Source: an uncultured Aquimarina sp. (lineage in GTDB: Bacteria > Bacteroidota > Bacteroidia > Flavobacteriales > Flavobacteriaceae). Taken from it: a stretch of 64,000 nt of DNA. The notes below the pieces were generated by a model. That model saw only the letters and a list, made by a program, of their open reading frames with translations, was not told the DNA's origin and did not search any database. The position numbers were made by a program, and so were the translations under genes. Positions 54,771-63,951 of this stretch are shown piece after piece (position 1 is the stretch's first letter; every line of letters starts with the position of its first letter). The stretch covers positions 496,001 to 560,000 of the forward strand of contig NZ_CANMQT010000004.1 in the NCBI RefSeq assembly GCF_947500065.1, given 5' to 3'.

Positions 54771-55407
54771 AGAAGGTTACAAAATTATTTCAGTTGCAAT
54801 AGTACTTTTTTTAGGTATTAATGCAGCATCTTATGTGTCGATTCAGATTGATGAATGGATCATTGCTATATTTTCTGTAACATTAGTTTTTTTGATATTA
54901 ATATTACAGTTTTTCAGAAATCCGAAAAGACATACTGATGTTAATGACAATACCGTTGTAGCACCTGTTGATGGAAAAGTAGTGGTAATTGAAGAGGTAT
55001 TTGAAAAGGAGTATTTTCAGGAAAAGAGATTACAGGTATCTATTTTTATGTCACCTATTAATGTACATGTTACCAGACACCCAATTAATGGAGAAGTAAA
55101 GTTGAGTAAATACCACCCTGGTAAATATCTGGTTGCTTGGCATCCTAAGGCTTCTGAAGAAAACGAACGAACTACTGTAGTTGTAAAAAACAACTTCGTA
55201 GAAATTCTTTATAGACAAATTGCTGGGGCATTAGCAAAAAGAATCGTAAATTATGCTAAAGAAGGTGAAAAAGTAAGCCAAGGTTCGGATAGTGGATTTA
55301 TTAAATTTGGCTCTAGAGTGGATGTTTTTCTGCCAGTAGGAACAAAAATTAATGTTTCTTTGAACCAAAAAGTTAAAGGAGGGGAAAGTATTATCGCGAA
55401 TGTATAG
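54760..55407 (+). CDS. psd: Phosphatidylserine decarboxylase, short (PSD-A/archaetidylserine-like) form
   Basis: 215 residues. Two N-terminal helices precede VVAPVDGKVVVIEEV and VSIFMSPINVHVTRHPINGEV (catalytic His region). The self-cleavage site is FGSRVDVF: the Ser at about 185 becomes the pyruvoyl group and the protein splits into a large beta and a small alpha chain. It forms phosphatidylethanolamine from phosphatidylserine at the membrane. It is coupled to cdsA by an overlap and followed 2 bp later by an acyl-CoA-binding protein gene. Confidence 0.93.
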   Translation: MFHKEGYKIISVAIVLFLGINAASYVSIQIDEWIIAIFSVTLVFLILILQFFRNPKRHTDVNDNTVVAPVDGKVVVIEEVFEKEYFQEKRLQVSIFMSPINVHVTRHPINGEVKLSKYHPGKYLVAWHPKASEENERTTVVVKNNFVEILYRQIAGALAKRIVNYAKEGEKVSQGSDSGFIKFGSRVDVFLPVGTKINVSLNQKVKGGESIIANV

Positions 55408-55409
55408 TT

Positions 55410-55679
55410 ATGACCAATGAGGAGTTAAATATCGCTTTCCAAAAGGCTTTTGAGAAAGCCAGTAGTACTAAAATTGAATTGCCTCCAGATGTTATGCTTC
55501 ATTTCTATGCATACTATAAACAAGCAATGCATACGGAAGGTTTTTACACTCCATCAGGAGATAGTGAGTTAAGAAATGCTTTTAAGCTTAATGCTTTATT
55601 TCAAGTAAAGAATCTTACTCCAGATCAAGCCAAACTAAAGTATATAGAACTAGTAAATAAGTATATTACCGATATATAA
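55410..55679 (+). CDS. Acyl-CoA-binding protein
   Basis: 89 residues forming the four-helix ACBP fold: NIAFQKAFEKASS, LPPDVMLHFYAYYKQAMHTE, AFKLNALFQVKNLTPDQAKLKYIELVNKYI. The Tyr and Lys of YAYYKQA are the usual acyl-CoA contacts. ACBP is mainly eukaryotic but common in Bacteroidota. Being the last gene of the cdsA-psd unit suggests it feeds or buffers acyl-CoA for membrane lipid synthesis. Confidence 0.95.
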   Translation: MTNEELNIAFQKAFEKASSTKIELPPDVMLHFYAYYKQAMHTEGFYTPSGDSELRNAFKLNALFQVKNLTPDQAKLKYIELVNKYITDI

Positions 55680-55714
55680 AAAAAGCACTTTAATTTTCAT
55701 TAAAGTGCTTTTTT
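55678..55714. terminator. Bidirectional terminator between the ACBP and valS genes
   Basis: AAAAGCACTTTAAT and its complement ATTAAAGTGCTTTT around a four-base loop, with A-run and T-run on the two sides, so it can serve both the plus-strand lipid unit and the minus-strand valS. Confidence 0.9.
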
Positions 55715-55734
55715 CTTCTAATAACTTTCTTAGA

Positions 55735-58368
55735 CTATTGCAAACCCGAAAGACTTGATTTTAGTGTCGCTATTTTTGCTTCAGCATCAGCTGCTTTTTT
55801 ACGTTCGTTAGCAATAACTTGTTCTGGTGCATTATTTACAAAACGCTCATTCTGAAGTTTTTTCTGAACAGATTTTAAAAACCCTTCGGTGTATACTAAT
55901 TCCTCAGTAAGCTTCTTAATCTCATCTCCCACATTAATCGCCCCAGAAACAGGAATAAAATACTCATTAGATTTCACTCTAAAAGAAAGCGCTCCATCTA
56001 CTTTATCATTCACATAAGCTAAAGAAGAGATATTCCCCAATTTAGTAACAACTGAATCAAAGGTAGTAGGTGTATTCTCATTATTTACAACCATCAATTC
56101 GATTGTTTCCTTAAATGATATATTTTTTTCTTTACGAATCGTTCTAACTCCCGAAATTACATCTGCAGCAACCTCGAACTCTTTTACTAAGGTTTCGTCA
56201 GCAGAAGTAATTTCTGGCCAACTAGATACAATTAAAGCTTCCTCTGGAGTTCTATTAGCAATATCTTGCCAGATTTCTTCAGAAATGAAAGGCACAAAAG
56301 GATGTACTATTTTTAATGTATCTTCTAGTATTGCAATTACCTCTTTATATGTCTTAGCATCAATTGGGCTTTTATAAGCAGGTTTGATCATCTCCAACAG
56401 CCAACCACTAAAATCATCCCTAACTAGTTTATAGGTAATCATTAATGCATCACTAATTCTATATTTAGAATATGCATCTTCTAACTCTACTAAAGTATTT
56501 TGAAACTTCGATCGATACCATTCAATTGCTATTGCGGATGATTGCGGTTGTTCGATTACAGAATCTACCTCCCATCCACTTATAAGATTATAAGAATTAT
56601 ATATTTTATTTACAAACGATTTCCTTCCTTGATCACAAAGATCTTCATCAAACATCAAGTCATTACCCGCAGGAGAACTTAACAACATCCCTACCCTTAT
56701 AGCATCTGCTCCATATTTAGATATTAAATCTAACGGATCAGGAGAATTACCTAAAGATTTAGACATTTTACGTCGTTGTTTATCCCTTACTATACCTGTA
56801 AGATAAACATTAGTAAAAGGCTTCTCATTTCTATACTCATATCCAGCAATGATCATTCTTGCTACCCAGAAAAACAGAATTTCTGGAGCTGTTACTAAAT
56901 CATTAGTCGGATAATAATAGTTGATTTCTTTATTATCCGGTTCTAAAATACCATTAAACACACTCATTGGCCATAACCAAGAAGAAAACCATGTATCCAA
57001 AGCATCAGGGTCTTGTTTTAGATCAGCATCTGTTAAAGAAGTATTACCCGTTCTTTCCTTTGCTAAAATCAGCGCCTCTTCTTTACTTTCTGCAACTACA
57101 AAATCTTCTTTACCATCACCGTAGAAATATGCAGGGATTTGATGCCCCCACCATAACTGACGGGAGATATTCCAATCTCTTACATTCTCCATCCAATGGC
57201 GATATGTATTTATAAATTTCTCAGGAACTAGATTAACATCTTTATCTAATACCGCATCCAACGCAGGCTTAGCTAAATCTTCCATTTTTAGAAACCATTG
57301 ATCACTCAATTTTGGTTCTATTACCGCTTTAGTACGCTCGCTGGTTCCTACTTTATTAAGGTGTGTTTCTGTTTTTTCCAGAATTCCTAAACCTTCTAAT
57401 TCCTTAAGAATCTCCTTTCTTACTACAAAACGATCTTTCCCTTCATAACGTAATCCAAAAGAATTCAATGTAGCATCATCATTAAAAATATCTATTACCT
57501 CTAATTTATGCTTATCACCTAAAACTTTATCATTTTGATCGTGTGCCGGAGTCACTTTTAAACATCCAGTACCAAATTCCATGTCTACGTATTCATCTTC
57601 AATGATAGGAATTGCTCTATTTGCAATAGGTACAATTGCTTTTTTACCCTTTAAATGTGTAAATCGTTCATCATTTGGGTTAATACAGATCGCAGTATCA
57701 CCCATAATTGTTTCTGGACGAGTTGTAGCAATCGTTAACGTATCATTACTTCCTTCTATTTTATATTTTAAATAATAAAGGTTTCCTTGTTTTTCTTCAT
57801 AAATCACCTCTTCATCAGACAAGGTAGTCTTTGCTTCAGGATCCCAATTAACCATCCTGTATCCTCTATATATCAAGCCTTTATTATATAAATCAACAAA
57901 AACTTTAATTACAGATGCAGACAAATTGTCATCCATTGTAAACGCAGTACGTTCCCAATCACAAGAAGCACCAAGTTTTTTAAGCTGCTCTAAAATAATC
58001 CCACCGTGTTTATGAGTCCATTCCCAAGCATGTTCTAAAAATTCCTCGCGAGTAAGATCATTTTTATCAATTCCTTCCTCTTTTAACTTTGCCACTACTT
58101 TAGCTTCAGTTGCTATAGAGGCGTGATCCGTACCTGGAACCCAACAAGCATTGTACCCTTTAAGACGAGCTCTTCTGATCAATACATCTTGTATTGTATT
58201 ATTAAGCATATGGCCCATATGTAGCACTCCTGTTACATTAGGAGGAGGAATAACAATAGTATATGCCTCTCTATCATCAACTTCAGAATGGAAATAATTG
58301 TTCTCCATCCAGTAGCTATACCACTTATCTTCTATTGATTTTGCATCATATTTTCCTTCTAAAGCCAT
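55735..58368 (-). CDS. valS: Valyl-tRNA synthetase
   Basis: 877 residues from the ATG at 58368 ([17 protein letters not shown]); a TTG 33 bp earlier coincides with the promoter element and is rejected. Class I signatures: [14 protein letters not shown] (HIGH-type) and [12 protein letters not shown] (KMSKS). The CP1 editing region is present ([17 protein letters not shown] appears as [16 protein letters not shown]), and a C-terminal coiled coil ([19 protein letters not shown]) closes the protein. It charges tRNA-Val. Confidence 0.98.
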   Translation of the reverse strand: MALEGKYDAKSIEDKWYSYWMENNYFHSEVDDREAYTIVIPPPNVTGVLHMGHMLNNTIQDVLIRRARLKGYNACWVPGTDHASIATEAKVVAKLKEEGIDKNDLTREEFLEHAWEWTHKHGGIILEQLKKLGASCDWERTAFTMDDNLSASVIKVFVDLYNKGLIYRGYRMVNWDPEAKTTLSDEEVIYEEKQGNLYYLKYKIEGSNDTLTIATTRPETIMGDTAICINPNDERFTHLKGKKAIVPIANRAIPIIEDEYVDMEFGTGCLKVTPAHDQNDKVLGDKHKLEVIDIFNDDATLNSFGLRYEGKDRFVVRKEILKELEGLGILEKTETHLNKVGTSERTKAVIEPKLSDQWFLKMEDLAKPALDAVLDKDVNLVPEKFINTYRHWMENVRDWNISRQLWWGHQIPAYFYGDGKEDFVVAESKEEALILAKERTGNTSLTDADLKQDPDALDTWFSSWLWPMSVFNGILEPDNKEINYYYPTNDLVTAPEILFFWVARMIIAGYEYRNEKPFTNVYLTGIVRDKQRRKMSKSLGNSPDPLDLISKYGADAIRVGMLLSSPAGNDLMFDEDLCDQGRKSFVNKIYNSYNLISGWEVDSVIEQPQSSAIAIEWYRSKFQNTLVELEDAYSKYRISDALMITYKLVRDDFSGWLLEMIKPAYKSPIDAKTYKEVIAILEDTLKIVHPFVPFISEEIWQDIANRTPEEALIVSSWPEITSADETLVKEFEVAADVISGVRTIRKEKNISFKETIELMVVNNENTPTTFDSVVTKLGNISSLAYVNDKVDGALSFRVKSNEYFIPVSGAINVGDEIKKLTEELVYTEGFLKSVQKKLQNERFVNNAPEQVIANERKKAADAEAKIATLKSSLSGLQ

Positions 58369-58398
58369 AGTTTGGTCTGATTTTTGGAATTTAGAGTG

Positions 58399-58406
58399 CA
58401 AAAGTA
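58399..58406 (-). promoter_or_regulatory. Candidate -7 promoter element of valS
   Basis: The minus strand reads TACTTTTG (TAnnTTTG), 30 bp upstream of the ATG at 58368. It supports that start codon. Confidence 0.55.
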
Positions 58407-58494
58407 ATTATTATATACGACAACGTGAAAGTCTTTCGTGATTTTGAAGTTGGATAAAAAGTAACTACTTTTACAAATTATAAAAACCTACGTT

Positions 58495-58899
58495 ATGAAA
58501 AATGTAATGATGATTTTATTTATTGGTTTTCTGGGAATTACCCTAAATGCTCAGGATACTAAAGCAAAAATCGAATTTAAAGCAGAAGTAATCGATTATG
58601 GTGAAATCACTAAAGGTAGTGATGGTATTCGCCAGTTCGAATTCACAAATACAGGGGACGCTCCTTTGATTATTTCTAGAGTATACTCTAGTTGTGGATG
58701 TACTATACCTAAAAAACCAGAAGATCCAATTGCTCCAGGAGCAACGGGAATCATAGAAGTGAAGTATGACACAAAACGAGTAGGACCTATTCGTAAGACT
58801 ATAACAGTTTATTCTAATGCAGAGGAGTCTACTAAAGCTATTAAGATTAAAGGCACTGTGCTAGATGATACCAAAAGTGTTCTGGAAAAAAAGAACTAA
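58495..58899 (+). CDS. DUF1573 secreted protein
   Basis: 134 residues with a signal peptide (MILFIGFLGITLNAQ). The mature part AEVIDYGEITKGSDGIRQFEFTNTGDAPLIISRVYSSCGCTIPKKPEDPIAPGATGIIEVKYDT is a DUF1573 domain, an immunoglobulin-like fold with the conserved CGCT. It is abundant in Bacteroidota, and its role is unknown. Monocistronic, with a terminator right behind. Confidence 0.92.
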   Translation: MKNVMMILFIGFLGITLNAQDTKAKIEFKAEVIDYGEITKGSDGIRQFEFTNTGDAPLIISRVYSSCGCTIPKKPEDPIAPGATGIIEVKYDTKRVGPIRKTITVYSNAEESTKAIKIKGTVLDDTKSVLEKKN

Positions 58900-58922
58900 A
58901 AAATATCACATATTTTTTATAG

Positions 58923-58954
58923 AAGGTTTTACGTTTACTCGTAAAACCTTTTTT
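58923..58954 (+). terminator. Intrinsic terminator after the DUF1573 gene
   Basis: AAGGTTTTACG and its complement CGTAAAACCTT form an 11-bp stem with a six-base loop and a T run, 24 bp after the stop. It touches the stop codon of the convergent aspartyl protease gene. Confidence 0.85.
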
Positions 58955-60332
58955 ATATCACTTTTTTAAGAAAGAACGTAAATTTCATTTCCACACCCAT
59001 ACGGTCTACTTTAATTGTAATTTTTTTACCCTCTTCTGAGTAAAACAAATCATTTAAATCCGAAAGCTTATATAAATGAGACTTACGACCATTTACTTCT
59101 AAAACTTTATCGTCTTTTAGCAAACCTGCCAATGCCGCTGGTGAATCTGGCCTAACTTCAGTAATTTTATACTCTGACTCTAAGGAATACACAAAAGTAC
59201 TTGCGTCCGCTTTATAAACATTAACTGAGATTTTACCGTTGTCCTTGCTTATAAAGCCCAATGATGGTTTAGAAGAACCTTTACGTATATTATAATTCTT
59301 TATAACTCGTACTCCACTGTGCTGAACAGTAAGACCACTCATATTATAATAGAATGGCTTATTAAAAAAACCATTCTTTTTAAAAGAGATTTTTTTGTTT
59401 GGGTAATCCACAATTAAATTAAATCTTCTTAACACACTACCTCCTATGGATCCTTGACGATTCTTCAATGAGATTCCTTGAATATATAGAGAATCAGGAA
59501 AAGAAGCTGTCACTTCTTTTATCTCAAAATCACCAATATAAAAACCGTCCACTTTAGTTTTTTTACCATAAATATCGCCATTGAAACCTTTTCCTAGAAA
59601 ATCATCAAATGAACTACTTGGAACAGTAAGACCCATTTCTGGGTTCTCAAATAGCCATAATGCGGAACTAGACCCAGAATCTAGCAAAAGATTCACATCA
59701 ATCAATCCTTTACTAGTTTTATATTTAGCCTTAATTAAAGGTCGCTTTCTTCCATTACTTATGCCTAAATCCGTCTGATAACATTTTCTACACTTTTTAT
59801 ACTTATATGATTCAGGATTAAATATTTTAATAACTTCTTTGGAGTAATTGATATTCAAAATGAATTCCTTAAAGAGATCATACCCTATAATCCCATGAAC
59901 AGGAAACCCCATTAAAGGTGAAAAATTCATAGATTCATCAAAGATCATATATACAGTATGATCTGCACTATAAGCATTTCCTATTTTCAATAAATTGTTA
60001 GTAGATTTAATTGCTTCTGCTGGTTCATCATTTCCTAAACCCCTAAGTAAAATTTTTGAAGCATTTTTTAATTCCAAAGATTCTCTTTTATCAATACTAA
60101 AAAGAATAGTAGAACCTACTCCTGTATCCAATATAAAAGATAACTGAACTCCATTAAGCTCAACAGGTATTATAATAAGGTTATTTGCCAATTCAAACTT
60201 AATTTTATCACTACGCACACCTTCAGGTAATTTAAAACCCTCTTGTGCACTAAAAGTAAAAGAAGTAAGTAAAAAAAGAATTAGGGCGTTCTCTTTAAGA
60301 AAATGATAAAAATCCCAGTACAAAATCTTCAT
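58953..60332 (-). CDS. Secreted aspartyl protease-like protein with PDZ domain
   Basis: 459 residues with an N-terminal hydrophobic signal (ENALILFLLTSFTFSAQ). Two retropepsin-like halves are visible, each with a catalytic-type triad: LSFILDTGVGSTIL (DTG) and VNLLLDSGSSSALW (DSG). A C-terminal PDZ domain covers about residues 375-455 (EVRPDSPAALAGLLKDDKVLEVNGRKS). Proteins of this design are widespread in flavobacteria without known targets. Activity outside the cytoplasm is expected. Confidence 0.85.
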   Translation of the reverse strand: MKILYWDFYHFLKENALILFLLTSFTFSAQEGFKLPEGVRSDKIKFELANNLIIIPVELNGVQLSFILDTGVGSTILFSIDKRESLELKNASKILLRGLGNDEPAEAIKSTNNLLKIGNAYSADHTVYMIFDESMNFSPLMGFPVHGIIGYDLFKEFILNINYSKEVIKIFNPESYKYKKCRKCYQTDLGISNGRKRPLIKAKYKTSKGLIDVNLLLDSGSSSALWLFENPEMGLTVPSSSFDDFLGKGFNGDIYGKKTKVDGFYIGDFEIKEVTASFPDSLYIQGISLKNRQGSIGGSVLRRFNLIVDYPNKKISFKKNGFFNKPFYYNMSGLTVQHSGVRVIKNYNIRKGSSKPSLGFISKDNGKISVNVYKADASTFVYSLESEYKITEVRPDSPAALAGLLKDDKVLEVNGRKSHLYKLSDLNDLFYSEEGKKITIKVDRMGVEMKFTFFLKKVI

Positions 60333-60437
60333 TCCACTAAATATAGAAAAATACTTGAAAATTCCTGATAATAATTAACTTAAATCCTAAATAATTTAAG
60401 AAATTTACCGCTATTTTACTTTATAAATTCAAAAAGA

Positions 60438-61667
60438 ATGCCTGTAATATCAAGTAAAGGTAAGGCTATGCCCGAATCACCGATTCGTAAGCTAGCTCCT
60501 TTTGCAGAAAAAGCGGTAAAAGAAGGGAAACATATTTTTCATCTTAATATCGGTCAACCAGATATAAAAACACCTATCGAGGCTCTGGACGCAGTAAGAA
60601 ATCATAAATTAGATGTTCTTGCATATAGTCATTCAGCAGGTTTTGAAAGTTTTAGAAATAAATTAGCTGGTTATTATGCCAAACATGATATCACTATATC
60701 TTCTAATGACATCTTAGTCACCACTGGAGGTAGCGAGGCATTAATTTTTACAATGGGCAGTATCACGGATCCTGGTGATGAAATTATAGTTCCAGAACCA
60801 TTTTATGCTAATTACTATAGTTTTTCTACGCAATCTACAGTAACTGTGGTACCTGTAATTTCAAAGATTGATAATGGGTTTGCATTACCTCCAATAAAAG
60901 ATTTTGAGAAACTTATAACACCAAAAACCAAAGCTATCCTTATTTGCAACCCAGGAAATCCTACTGGTTACCTGTATAGTAAAGAAGAAATACAACAACT
61001 TGCTCAACTTGCTATCAAGTATGATTTATTTTTAATCTCTGACGAGGTATATAGAGAATTTGTATATGGGGATTCTGAACATTACTCCATCTTACAAGAA
61101 AGAGCTCTTGATGATCATGCAATAGTTGTTGATTCCGTTTCTAAACGATACAGCATGTGTGGAGCTAGAATAGGTTGTATGGTAAGTAAAAACAAAAGTG
61201 TTATGGAGACTGCAATGAAATTTGCTCAAGCTAGACTGAGTCCTCCTACTTTTGCGCAAATTGCTAGTGAAGCGGCGCTAGAAGCTCCTGAATCATATTA
61301 CACTGAAACTGTTGCAAAATACAAAACAAGAAGAGACACTTTAGTTAAAGGACTTAGGGAAATTCCCGGTGTTAAAGTAGCTATGCCGAACGGAGCATTT
61401 TATTGTATTGCGGAATTACCTATAACAGATGCTGATCATTTTACTAAATGGCTTTTGGATGAGTTTCACGTAAATAATGAAACTGTCATGTTAGCACCAG
61501 CTTCTGGATTTTACTCTAGTCCTAATGAGGGATTAAATCAGGTTAGAATAGCATATGTTCTAAACAGAAGAGATCTTAAAAAAGCAATCAATATATTAAA
61601 ACTAGCTTTAGACAATTATACTGATCAACAACCTTTAGTAGCTGTCGAACAAAAAATTAGCTTATAA
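60438..61667 (+). CDS. Pyridoxal phosphate-dependent aminotransferase, class I/II
   Basis: 409 residues. HLNIGQPDIKTP starts the fold, LVTTGGSEALIFTMG and VPEPFYANYYSF bind PLP, ILICNPGNPTGYLYSKEEI and FLISDEVYREFVYG hold the Asn and Asp, and the PLP lysine is in VVDSVSKRYSMCGARIG. The closing Arg is in LNQVRIAYVL. It transfers amino groups between amino and keto acids; an aspartate- or aromatic-type substrate is likely but not readable. Upstream of murB by 67 bp. Confidence 0.92.
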   Translation: MPVISSKGKAMPESPIRKLAPFAEKAVKEGKHIFHLNIGQPDIKTPIEALDAVRNHKLDVLAYSHSAGFESFRNKLAGYYAKHDITISSNDILVTTGGSEALIFTMGSITDPGDEIIVPEPFYANYYSFSTQSTVTVVPVISKIDNGFALPPIKDFEKLITPKTKAILICNPGNPTGYLYSKEEIQQLAQLAIKYDLFLISDEVYREFVYGDSEHYSILQERALDDHAIVVDSVSKRYSMCGARIGCMVSKNKSVMETAMKFAQARLSPPTFAQIASEAALEAPESYYTETVAKYKTRRDTLVKGLREIPGVKVAMPNGAFYCIAELPITDADHFTKWLLDEFHVNNETVMLAPASGFYSSPNEGLNQVRIAYVLNRRDLKKAINILKLALDNYTDQQPLVAVEQKISL

Positions 61668-61734
61668 AAGCATAAATAATCATATATTTCGCAAACTAAA
61701 AAGAAAATAATATCTAATCCAAATTTAATCTTTT

Positions 61735-62748
61735 TTGAAAATAGAACGTAACAAATCTCTTAAAAGCCATAATACATTTGGCATAGATGTAAAAGCATCA
61801 GAATTTATAGAAATTAATTCTGAAAAAGAACTTATAGAGACTCTTTCTATTCATAAGAACAAGAGGATTTTCATTCTCAGTGGTGGAAGCAATATGTTAC
61901 TTACCAAAGATCTAGAAGCTCTAGTTCTACATATTGCAATGAAAGGGATCACCACAACTATTCAGTCTAGTAATTCGGTATTAGTTTCCGCTAACGCAGG
62001 AGAAAATTGGCATGATTTCGTTCAATTCTGCATCAACAATAATTTTGGTGGCCTAGAAAACCTGTCATTAATTCCTGGTTATGTAGGCAGTGCTCCAATC
62101 CAAAATATTGGAGCCTATGGTGTAGAGTTAAAGGATAAATTTATTAGTTGTGAAGCAATTCATCTAAGTACCGGAGAGAAAAAAAAATTCACAAAAGAAG
62201 ATTGTAATTTTGGTTACAGGAATTCTATTTTCAAAAATGAACTAAAAGGAAAATATATAATTACCAAAGTAACTTTTCGATTAACTACGAAAGAGCATAT
62301 ACTTAACACAAGTTATGGAGCTATTGAAAATGCTTTGAAAGAAAAAAACACTACCCATCCTACGATTAAGGATGTTTCTGAATCCGTTATAGCTATTAGA
62401 AAAAGTAAATTACCCGATCCTGCAGAGATTGGTAATAGTGGGAGTTTTTTTAAAAACCCAGTAGTTACATTACAAGCATTTGAGCAAATACAAAAATCGT
62501 ATACCAACATTCCGTATTATAAAGTAGATGAAAAAAGTATAAAAGTTCCTGCCGGATGGCTTATTGAACAATGTGGTTTCAAAGGAAAACGTTGGGGAGA
62601 TGCAGGTGTTCACACTAAACAAGCTTTGGTATTAGTAAACCACGACAACGCTACAGGTCAGGAAATACTAGACCTATCGAAAAAAATTCGGGAAACGATT
62701 AAAGAAAAATTTAACATTGTGTTAGAAACCGAGGTAAATATTATTTAA
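61735..62748 (+). CDS. murB: UDP-N-acetylenolpyruvoylglucosamine reductase
   Basis: 337 residues, beginning at a TTG: the N-terminal KSLKSHNTFGIDVKA is conserved and no ATG lies before residue 50. FILSGGSNMLL and GGLENLSLIPGYVGSAPIQNIGAYGVELKD form the FAD site, GNSGSFFKNP carries the proton-donor Ser, and the catalytic Glu is in the C-terminal LETEVNII. It reduces UDP-GlcNAc-enolpyruvate to UDP-MurNAc with NADPH. The TTG start may lower translation. Confidence 0.95.
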   Translation: MKIERNKSLKSHNTFGIDVKASEFIEINSEKELIETLSIHKNKRIFILSGGSNMLLTKDLEALVLHIAMKGITTTIQSSNSVLVSANAGENWHDFVQFCINNNFGGLENLSLIPGYVGSAPIQNIGAYGVELKDKFISCEAIHLSTGEKKKFTKEDCNFGYRNSIFKNELKGKYIITKVTFRLTTKEHILNTSYGAIENALKEKNTTHPTIKDVSESVIAIRKSKLPDPAEIGNSGSFFKNPVVTLQAFEQIQKSYTNIPYYKVDEKSIKVPAGWLIEQCGFKGKRWGDAGVHTKQALVLVNHDNATGQEILDLSKKIRETIKEKFNIVLETEVNII

Positions 62749-62820
62749 ATTGGCTTTTTTTTTTAAATTTTGACATAAATCAAATTTTCTACAAATCACA
62801 ATTTCAGCTACTTTTCTTTG

Positions 62821-62828
62821 TATCTTTG
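62821..62828 (+). promoter_or_regulatory. Candidate -7 promoter element of the Cys-rich membrane protein gene
   Basis: TATCTTTG (TAnnTTTG), 24 bp upstream of the ATG at 62853. A longer frame from a TTG at 62826 falls inside this element. Confidence 0.55.
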
Positions 62829-62852
62829 CACACAAATTTTGATAGTATTATT

Positions 62853-63059
62853 ATGAAATTGTTATTACTAACAGTTGGTCTTTTATTAATTGCCTTCGCA
62901 GGAATTGCAATTAAACTATGGGCTAAAAAAGATGGAAAGTTTGCCGGAACATGTGCCAGTCAAAGCCCTTTCCTTAATAAAGAAGGTGAATCTTGTTCTA
63001 TGTGTGGTAAAACTCCAGATCAATATGCTAACTGCAATGAAACGGAACACGCTAAATAA
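62853..63059 (+). CDS. Small Cys-rich membrane protein
   Basis: 68 residues from the ATG at 62853. One N-terminal helix (LLLLTVGLLLIAFAGIAIKLW) is followed by a 40-residue tail with five cysteines (GTCASQSPF, ESCSMCGKTPDQYANC). The CxxC knuckle could bind zinc or an iron-sulfur cluster or be redox active. Similar membrane or secreted small proteins occur in many flavobacteria (recollection). It lies 32 bp upstream of a sigma factor gene, perhaps as an operon. Confidence 0.75.
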   Translation: MKLLLLTVGLLLIAFAGIAIKLWAKKDGKFAGTCASQSPFLNKEGESCSMCGKTPDQYANCNETEHAK

Positions 63060-63091
63060 TCGATTATAGATTTTTATTCAAAAGTGCTTCA

Positions 63092-63664
63092 TTGGAAAAA
63101 GAATTCTCAACGCTGTTAGAACATATAAAAAAAGCAAAAGAGGGCAAACAAGCATCCTTTAATTACCTATTGCATACTTTTTGGAATGATGTTTTTAATT
63201 TTCAACTTAAGAGGACTCAAAACGAATATGAGGCAGAAGACATAACCATCCAAAGTTTTTCTAAGGCATTCGACAAAATAGACACCTTTAAAGAAGAATA
63301 CAATTTTAAAACCTGGTTAATTCAGATTTCCAAAAACATCCACATTGATCTATTACGAAAAAAAAATGCATCTATACGCTCTAAAACAACTACAGAAGTT
63401 GACGATGTAGTCTATAAAATAATAGATGATACACCTACACCTGAAGATAAATTGATTACCGAGCAAAACCTTGCTCGACTACTTAGATATATCAAACAAC
63501 TGAAACCACATTACCAAGAAGTCATTAACCTAAGATATTTTCAGGAATTAAGTTACAAAGAGATTTCTGAAGTATTAGATGAACCGATGAATAATGTTAA
63601 GGTAAAGTTGCTTAGAGCCAGAAAACTTCTTGCAGAAATCATTACCAATAAAAAAGAGAATTAA
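63092..63664 (+). CDS. RNA polymerase sigma factor, sigma-70 (ECF-like)
   Basis: 190 residues. Region 2 contains EYEAEDITIQSFSKAFDKIDTF and NFKTWLIQISKNIHIDLLRKK; region 4 is LKPHYQEVINLRYFQELSYKEISEVLDEPMNNVKVKLLRARKLL with its helix-turn-helix. The start is a TTG at 63092 because no ATG precedes region 2. No anti-sigma factor is seen downstream; the gene ends at a terminator. The targets are unknown. The small Cys-rich membrane protein just upstream could be functionally linked. Confidence 0.92.
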   Translation: MEKEFSTLLEHIKKAKEGKQASFNYLLHTFWNDVFNFQLKRTQNEYEAEDITIQSFSKAFDKIDTFKEEYNFKTWLIQISKNIHIDLLRKKNASIRSKTTTEVDDVVYKIIDDTPTPEDKLITEQNLARLLRYIKQLKPHYQEVINLRYFQELSYKEISEVLDEPMNNVKVKLLRARKLLAEIITNKKEN

Positions 63665-63695
63665 TTAGGTTTAATGCCTAATTAATTCTCTTTTT
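63653..63695 (+). terminator. Intrinsic terminator after the sigma factor gene
   Basis: AAAGAGAATTAATTAGG and its complement form a 17-bp stem with a seven-base loop and a T run. The left arm includes the stop codon of the sigma factor gene. Confidence 0.85.
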
Positions 63696-63717
63696 CTGCT
63701 ACAAATAAAAACGTATT

Positions 63718-63951
63718 CTATCTCAGACTAAAAGTAGCTATTCTTTTTAAGACCTCATGCAAAGGATTAATCCACTTGTCATTTATCTTCTTATCGTATT
63801 TGATAAATTTTTGTACCAGTCCTTTTGGAGCTGATATTTCTTTTTCAATACCGGTTATATTAATAAAGTTTTGATTACTAATTAACCATTTTTCGACTCG
63901 TTTCCTGTTTTTTTGGAGTTGTTTCTGTTGTTCTAAATCTTCTTTTGACAT
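63718..63951 (-). CDS. Small basic protein of unknown function
   Basis: 77 residues, basic and mostly helical, starting with a charged Gln/Lys-rich helix (EDLEQQKQLQKNRKRVEKWL) and including NFINITGIEKEISAPKGLVQKFIKYDKKINDKWI. The middle part looks like a helix-turn-helix, as in small DNA-binding or phage-associated proteins, but I recognise no family. It is on the opposite strand beyond the sigma factor terminator. Confidence 0.55.
   Translation of the reverse strand: MSKEDLEQQKQLQKNRKRVEKWLISNQNFINITGIEKEISAPKGLVQKFIKYDKKINDKWINPLHEVLKRIATFSLR

Noticed and set aside
55678..55714. Inverted repeat as a possible mobile repeat
   Set aside because: The stem with flanking A and T runs between convergent genes is an ordinary two-way terminator.
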